Positions 57,879 to 64,000 of a stretch of 64,000 nucleotides of DNA are shown in pieces. Each line of letters opens with the position of its first letter. Within the stretch, counting starts at the first letter, position 1. This stretch comes from Spongilla lacustris (lineage: Eukaryota; Porifera; Demospongiae; Spongillida; Spongillidae). The position numbers were made by a program, and so were the translations under genes. The notes beneath the pieces were generated by a model. That model was not told the DNA's origin and did not search any database. It saw only the letters and a program-made list of their open reading frames with translations. Location: NCBI GenBank assembly GCA_949361645.1, contig OX442436.1, positions 1,897,179 to 1,961,178 of the forward strand, in the 5' to 3' direction.

Positions 57879-59015
57879 TGACGTATTACATCACTGACAT
57901 GTACTATGTCGCTCTGGGAACTAGTAAAGGTAAGTTTGAGTATTTGTGTATAAGCTAACCTTATTCCGAATGCAGTATTTCTATCTGAAACATAAAATAA
58001 TACAATAGTGCACCCAGAATATTACAAAACAGCCCGTAAATTTTTTTTCCACTCGAAACAACCGAGATTTTGGAAACTGCGTCTGTTCAAACGAATGCAA
58101 GTTGCTGCATACTTTATATGGGCAATTGAAAATAGCAACAGAAGACTCGGGGAGAGTTGGGCTCTCAAAATATGTGTATTAAACAACACGTTTCCGACTA
58201 ATTTTCCAAAAAGGGTGTTCCACAATTTTTAAAAATATTTTTTATTATTTATTTTATTAGATTGAGTGGCCAACTTAAATGTTTTTCCAATCCTCTATTA
58301 ACATTAAGAGTCAAACATAGTTATGATGTTTCACTTGAACGATGATTCAAAATCCTAAAAAGTACTGTACATCTTTGATCAAGACTCTGTTGAGAAAAGT
58401 GGTTTGCAAAATGTGACTCAACTTACACACAAAGATAGATCTTTACTGAGTGAACATCAAACACTTATCATTTGTTTCAACTCTGAGTGCCTAGGTACAG
58501 TTTGTATGACCGTATCTTTGATACTGAAAGTGGTTCACAAGAGCACTAGACTGGACAAATCATGCTTTTTACGTCATTAGACAAACATCCAAGCACATCA
58601 AGTCAGTCTTGTGCCAGATCCATAAAGATACTCAAGCACAAAATTCCCCACAGTTTTCACAATCTGATCACAGTGTATGTCCTCAGAACATTATAATAAT
58701 TCATGTGGAAATAATCACATGAAATTGTGATTAATTGCGATTTGTCGTGGTTAGTGGCAGTCACCGTAATAATTAATACAACACATTACGTACAGTTTGC
58801 CACTACTGCAATGAATTGCAATAGATTGCAATTATTTCCACATAACATAGTTATATCCACTCGAGTAACATTTGTGGGTATCATGTCTATAGTTACATGT
58901 ATCCTCTGCTATCATGAATTTTGTTTTACACGTATGCATGTATGTCTTTACATAGTTTAGTAATTGCTGCAATAATTTTCTGTAGAGAAATTAATACAGA
59001 GGACTCACAACCACA
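57879..59015. other. Intergenic, with one MITE-like inverted repeat
   Basis: At about 58703-58853 ATGTGGAAATAATC and its reverse (GATTGCAATTATTTCCACAT) bound a roughly 150-bp partly palindromic element. Nothing else recognised. Confidence 0.45.
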
Positions 59016-62000
59016 ATGCTGATCATGCTCAGTCTTTTGTTTGTTATCCTGGTCTTGATATGCACAGCATCAGGATGCCCTCCTCAGCCTGTGAGCTCAC
59101 TTCTTTGCTGGTTATTGGTTAACAGTGTGAGTGTGTGTGAAATACATGTAGGATGCAGATCAGGTACAAGTACACCAGTTTATTGCTGCACTTCCAAGTG
59201 GCTGTCACCATGCCAATTGCACCTTCCGCCTTGCTGTTGCATTGAATAAGAATGACCCAGAATACGTAGACTTTTGGATGGAGGGAAACACTCAAGGATA
59301 CATTGCTGTTGGACTGTCTTCCACAGGTTATATGGTTAGGACAATGATAGAATGTTACAGCTGTAGGACTTTTTCTGTCTCACTAGGGTGACTCTGATGT
59401 ACTAATGTGTGGTATAGATCCTATTACTGGCAACACTGGCATAGTGGATGCATATAACACTGCTGCAGTCATGTATAATAGTGTACGTGACACCACCCAG
59501 GTAAAAGAATGATGTTTGTATAGTCACAAGATATTCATGTCTCCTCCTTTCCCTTTCCCCTATCCCCCATTAGAATTTGTGTCCTCACTTTGCAGATGCC
59601 AGAAATGGGAGGATAAGCTGTAGGTATGTATATGTACAAGTATTACATGTACATCTTTTTTATATGTCAAAATTTTAATTAAAACACGTTATGCAACTGA
59701 TATACATGTAGCACTTAGACAGTACGATAATGTAAACTAGCAGTACACTGTAGCTGGTAGATTTCAGACAACAGCTGTGAAAAAAAGTTGCTACCTTATT
59801 CTGTTATAATCTCTTCCGGTCTGGGAAAGATCTGTACCAACTTCTCCACAATATATGAAGGTTTGCCGATGCTTTAAGGTACAGCTTGCGCACGAGGATC
59901 CGGATGACTGCAGCGAACTATATTATAGACACACCAAAATCAAGATCCCTGTGTACAAGCAACGAACTCTCTTATATCCAAAATAAAAAACAATATTCCA
60001 ATGCAGACTGCACAAGAGGGGCCCTCCACCACAGCGCACTTCACCAGCCAGCTAACGATGAATACTGTTATCCTCAGCACCAGGTTCCCGGCCCTCCACA
60101 TTCCTCCTTTCCTCTCCTGGAGCAAACTCGTTTGCTGACATGGGTGGCCATGGGGTTCTCGAAAGGCAATCAGCACTCCCATTAGCCTGTCCCGAATGAT
60201 GCATAACCTTGAACATGTAGGGCTGCATAGCCAGACGCCATCTCATGAGGCACGCATTTGTATTCTTTATCTTGTTCATCCACATCAGGGACCGATGGTC
60301 TATTTGTACAGTAAAATTATGTTCGTCAAAAAGTGGACATTCCCAGTTTTATGGCCAAACATTCCTTTTCGATAATGGAATATCGCTCTTCCCGAGATAA
60401 TTAATTTCTTGCTGTAATATGCAACCAGGTGGTTTTTACCGTTATCATCTCGCTGACGCAGTATGGCACCAACTCCACATCCAGAATCATCAGTCTGCAG
60501 CACAAATTCTCTATCAAAATCTGGACTCTGCAGTACGGGAGCAGAATATAAAATGCCCTTGAATGCCTTGTTGCAGGCTTCAGTTCATTGCACACTATTA
60601 GGAGCTGCCTTCTTTGTTAGGTATGTCAGTACCACTGCTAAGCTTATAGTACCCAGTCAGGCCCAAAATTGCATGCACTTTTGTCTTAGTAGTACATGTA
60701 GGTCCAACACAGCTTGTACTTTCGATGGTCTGGTTCCACAACACCATTACCCATTATATGACCCAAGTATTTGCATTTATTCGCCCCAGACTCACACAGC
60801 CCTGCCGCTTCAAGTTTGGCAAGCACTTTCCTGATCCCTGCAAGGTGCTCCTCCCAGGATGCACTGAAGGCAATTGGGTCATCTACATGTATGTACATGT
60901 ATGCTGATGTGAATTCGCTTAAATCATATATCACTTTGTCCATCAGCCGTTGAAAGGTAGCTGGAGCACCTTGGAGACCAAACGGCATGACATTAAATTC
61001 GTAGCAAATGCTGTCTTGTGTCTTGTCTCTTCAGCCACAGGCACTTGCTCATACCCCTTAGTCAGGTCCAGGGTTGCATTCCCCAGCTGGTTGATCAAGT
61101 CATCTATGCGAGGCATGGATAGGCATCAGACACAGACACACTGTTCAGTCACCGATAGTCGTCCACACATATTCAGAGTGTCTTCTCGACAAGAACAATC
61201 GGGGAGCTCCATTAACTACTAGATGGTTCAATCATACTTGCTTCCAACATCTCCTCAATCTCCTGTTGAACCTGTTCTCTGTAGGTATGAGGGATTTGGT
61301 AAGCTGGTAACCTTATTGGACTTGCAGATCCAGTCTCAACGTGGTGCTCTGCTAGTGTTGTTTTCCCTGGCTGGTCACGTAGTACTACAGCAAACTCCTC
61401 TGTTGCTGCCCTTAGCTCCTTCCTCTGTTTCTCAGTGAGCTGGATACCAAACTGAACTGATGTCGGGTTACAATTGCTGATAGCTGGCTTCCACACTGGG
61501 ATCTCCTCTTTTACATCCTTGTTGGCATCATTCTACTCTTCTGCCCAGCAACTGCATACAAGTGAAGTATTCGTTGGGAGAAACTCTCGGAGCATGTTAA
61601 TATGATCTTCCATATTGATCAAGTAGTTCACCTTGCCTACCTGCTTAAGCACTTTATAGGGACCCTGCCAATGAGCTTCCAAGTTGTTGGATGAGGTAGG
61701 GAGTAAGATCAGTACCATGCTGTCTTCATTAAGAGTTCTTGTACAAGACTTCCAGTCGTACCAGGTTTTCTGTTCTTGCTGCACCTTTCACACGTTTTCT
61801 TTTGCAACGTCCATCATTACCTCCATCTTCTCTCGAATTGACAGTATATGGGAGGCTACACTTTCACTGGCTTTCTCCTTCGCAACCCAAGCCTCTTTTT
61901 AGCACATCCAGCGAGCCTCTGACCTCCCTGCCATACAATAGTTCAAAGGGAGAGAATCCGGTCGTACTCCAGGGAATCTCCCTGTAGGCAGACAGCACAT

Positions 62001-63854
62001 AGGGCAACAGCAGGTCCCAGTCCTTGCCTTCCTGAATATGAACCTTCCCCAACATAGCCTTAAGTGTTTGATTGTAACGTTTAACCAAGCCATCTGTTTG
62101 AGGGTGGTAAGGAGAAGCTCTGATTGGTCGAATATGCAACATCCGGTATAGCTCTGCTAGCAGCTGACTTTTGAAATTTGACCCTTGATCTGTGAGAATT
62201 TTACCTGGGATCCCCACTCTGGCAACAACTTTCATCAGCTCCTCTGCCACCTTCTCCGCATCCACAGATTACGTTGGGACAGCCTCTAGTAGCATAATCC
62301 CATATTACAAACACATACCTACTTCCATGCAGAGCTAGTCCTAGGGTTTCAAAAGGTACATGTATATCCATCACTGGTAGTGGTATGAGTGGTGCAGGAG
62401 GAGGCTTCACTCATGAGGTTTTTGACAAATCTTGCATCTCCTGCAATATTCAGTGCTAATTAACATCTCTCTCATGCTCTCAATCACGTGACAAAATCAT
62501 TTATACACACTAATTAATTATCGTTTAATTTGGTTCTTAACATCCTCTCCCCAGTTGACCACTGATCCGTGGCACCTCTGGAAATAGTAGAGTTATGTGA
62601 TTCATCTGAAGTTCTAGTTCTTTGTAAGTCAGTGGTAGTGATTGTCGATGGATCACTGTGGATCTCCAAAGGGTAGATCTGTTGCGATGGTTGCTGGAGA
62701 AAAGTCAGAGAACCACTCTTAGAACCAACTCTCAATGTAGCTCCACGGACAGTACCATTGTAGCCAGTGATCAGACTCTGTACACTTGCCAATTTGTAAA
62801 ATCCCCTCGGATTGTCTTGGTCTCTTGTCTCTGAAGTGGGCTCTTGTGCATGATGACTCATTTACATACATTGTATGTATATAAATGTATGTGTGTGTGC
62901 CATTGACTGAGTAGTCAGTTGAGTTGAAGTGGAATTATGTCTGCCATGTTCCTGTCTCAGACGGTATATAATGCGGGGATGTTGAGAACTGAATTATTAA
63001 AATGATAATTAGCATTCTTTAATTAGTGTGTATGAATGAAGTTGTCATGTGATTAAGAGCATGATAGATGCATTAATTTTCTGCTAAATAAGCATAGGAT
63101 AATATCCAACTAGATCAAAGACTGTCATTTAAAAAAAGCGACTTCGGTAGCTAGATCGAACTGACATTCACTTCATTTCATGGTCCTTTTTTTTCAGCAA
63201 CTACAGCCACTATCAGGACAATGTAAGATATTCACATTATTAACTTTTCTGGGGGAGAAAAATAAAATAATAACCCCTAGGCAGGACTTCCAAACCTTGT
63301 CATGAACTTCTGTAACAATTTCGAAATCCGGGAAGGGAAATAAATCCTGTCTTTAGTTATCCTTGATGAGAGCATATATGATACCAGGACTCATCCTTGG
63401 TTTTTTTTTCTCTAGCAATGCATTTCCACTCCTAATAATTATGCCAGATGTTAAATGATACATGTAACTGGGGTTATGCATTAAAGTTGTCTGTTCATTG
63501 AAGCTGCGCAACATCAAACTGTGGCTGGAGCCATTCAATGCCTAATATAGCCACACCTCCACTGTGTCTTTGTCAGTCTTCCATTTGTGTGGCTACTCCC
63601 CATACATGTACATGTAAATGAATCAATCAATCAATAGTTAATCAAAATGGTGAGATGTCTAAAAATAATTTAATAATGAACATAACATGTCTGTATAGGT
63701 AATTCGTTTCTTCATGGATGCAGACATTTCAGTACTATATATATAATTATCTTTTATTTTAGTTTCAGTAGGCTCATTACTACAGAAGATTCAGAAGACA
63801 AAAACCTTGATGGACACTATTACTTGTTGCTTGCAGCTGTTGATACCCCTCCTG
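59016..63854 (+). CDS. DOMON-domain protein, 5' part (exons 1-5)
   Basis: Exons 59016-59090, 59152-59334, 59387-59500, 59574-59623 and 63763-63854 join in frame; the gene runs off the window at the GTAGGT donor after 63854. Exon 1 is a signal peptide ([20 protein letters not shown]). Then [34 protein letters not shown] and, across the long intron, ISCSFSR and [14 protein letters not shown] fit a DOMON domain, which binds haem or sugars in secreted and membrane proteins such as ferric-chelate-reductase-like proteins. What follows the domain is outside the window. Intron 4 is 4.1 kb, against 50-75 bp for introns 1-3, because of retroelement insertions. Confidence 0.8.
59940..62410 (-). mobile_element. 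Gmr1-like Ty3/Gypsy retrotransposon remnant (INT-RT-RNase H order)
   Basis: Minus-strand order: integrase core (62330-61864: [30 protein letters not shown]), integrase C-terminal region (61784-61533: [19 protein letters not shown]), RT start (61496-61212: [16 protein letters not shown]), RT palm (60988-60686: [22 protein letters not shown]), RNase H (about 60595-60300: [24 protein letters not shown]) and a tail (60285-60052: [18 protein letters not shown]). Integrase before RT is copia-like, but the sequences are Gypsy-like; that combination is known for Gmr1-type elements. The Lys in GLVKRYN sits 36 residues after the Asp of LTDQG, where catalytic Glu is expected, and the YxDD box reads HVDD. 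Several frameshifts: dead. No LTRs found. It lies antisense in an intron. Confidence 0.75.
62514..62861 (-). pseudogene. Pao-like retroelement C-terminal fragment
   Basis: Contains [33 protein letters not shown] and [11 protein letters not shown], matching the segment after the integrase (DUF5641-like) seen in BEL/Pao elements. 116 codons open, no other domains next to it, so an isolated fragment or part of a composite insertion. Confidence 0.55.
62862..63762. other. Remainder of DOMON intron 4
   Basis: AT-rich, no gene recognised; leads to the exon 5 acceptor at 63761-63762. Confidence 0.5.
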
Positions 63855-63897
63855 GTAGGTGTGAATTATAATGGTGGACTGCATCATTGGCTGTCAT

Positions 63898-63919
63898 CCC
63901 CCCCCCCCCCCCCCCCCCC
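63898..63919. repeat. Poly-C homopolymer
   Basis: About 22 C in a row, like others at 11889, 52966 and, as G, at 43350 and 52418. These are recurrent in this genome and are sites of sequencing error. Confidence 0.9.
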
Positions 63920-64000
63920 TTCCCTGCTTATTTTGGCACGTGTAAATTTTATATAATATAATGATGATGGTTTTTTTGTATGTATGTTTATTTCTGTTTA

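Overview
The window is nuclear DNA of an early-branching animal, most likely a sponge. This rests on genes split into many short exons by GT-AG introns of about 50-300 bp, metazoan families (SAM-domain proteins, a DOMON protein, a coiled-coil protein), animal retroelements and hAT transposons, abundant minisatellites, and frequent CATGTACATG-type motifs. The species is an inference. There is one 200-base assembly gap (18487-18686).

Layout. 1-18.0 kb: two intact SAM-domain (SAMD3-like) genes on the minus strand (309-2841 and 15594-18020), a truncated plus-strand relative (5854-6214) beside a long perfect-core hairpin, an intact ten-exon zinc-finger/transposase-like gene (7356-10418), part of a coiled-coil gene (11299-13426), and several minisatellites. 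18.7-35.0 kb: the outstanding feature, a selfish element built as a giant near-perfect palindrome. Each arm carries the 3' part of a protein-primed-type family B DNA polymerase gene, a 155-aa cysteine-rich protein, a 289-aa zinc-motif protein and a mirrored series of satellite arrays. The arms meet at a 255-bp spacer that holds a perfect 62-bp palindrome. The right arm continues outwards into the rest of the polymerase (about 1,450 codons, interrupted by two frame breaks) and a 97-bp subterminal repeat array. The left arm stops at the assembly gap. No capsid, packaging ATPase, protease or integrase gene is visible, so this is not a canonical Polinton. It could be a linear-plasmid-like or reduced virus-derived element.

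35-59 kb is gene-poor and repeat-rich: two small predicted secreted-protein genes, inverted-repeat (MITE-like) elements, a Gypsy remnant at 38.8-39.3 kb, a tRNA-derived repeat, nested hAT elements with clear 8-bp target duplications, a second remnant of the palindromic element's terminus (44.2-44.7 kb), another Gypsy remnant, two decayed non-LTR fragments, and a decayed transposase-like gene whose acidic coding repeat has become an inverted minisatellite.

59-63.9 kb holds the 5' half of a DOMON-domain gene. Its fourth intron has been invaded, on the opposite strand, by a Ty3/Gypsy element with integrase placed before reverse transcriptase (Gmr1-like order) and by a Pao-like fragment.

Exon structures were read by eye from splice signals and frame continuity. 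Family names come from recognised motifs, not from a search.
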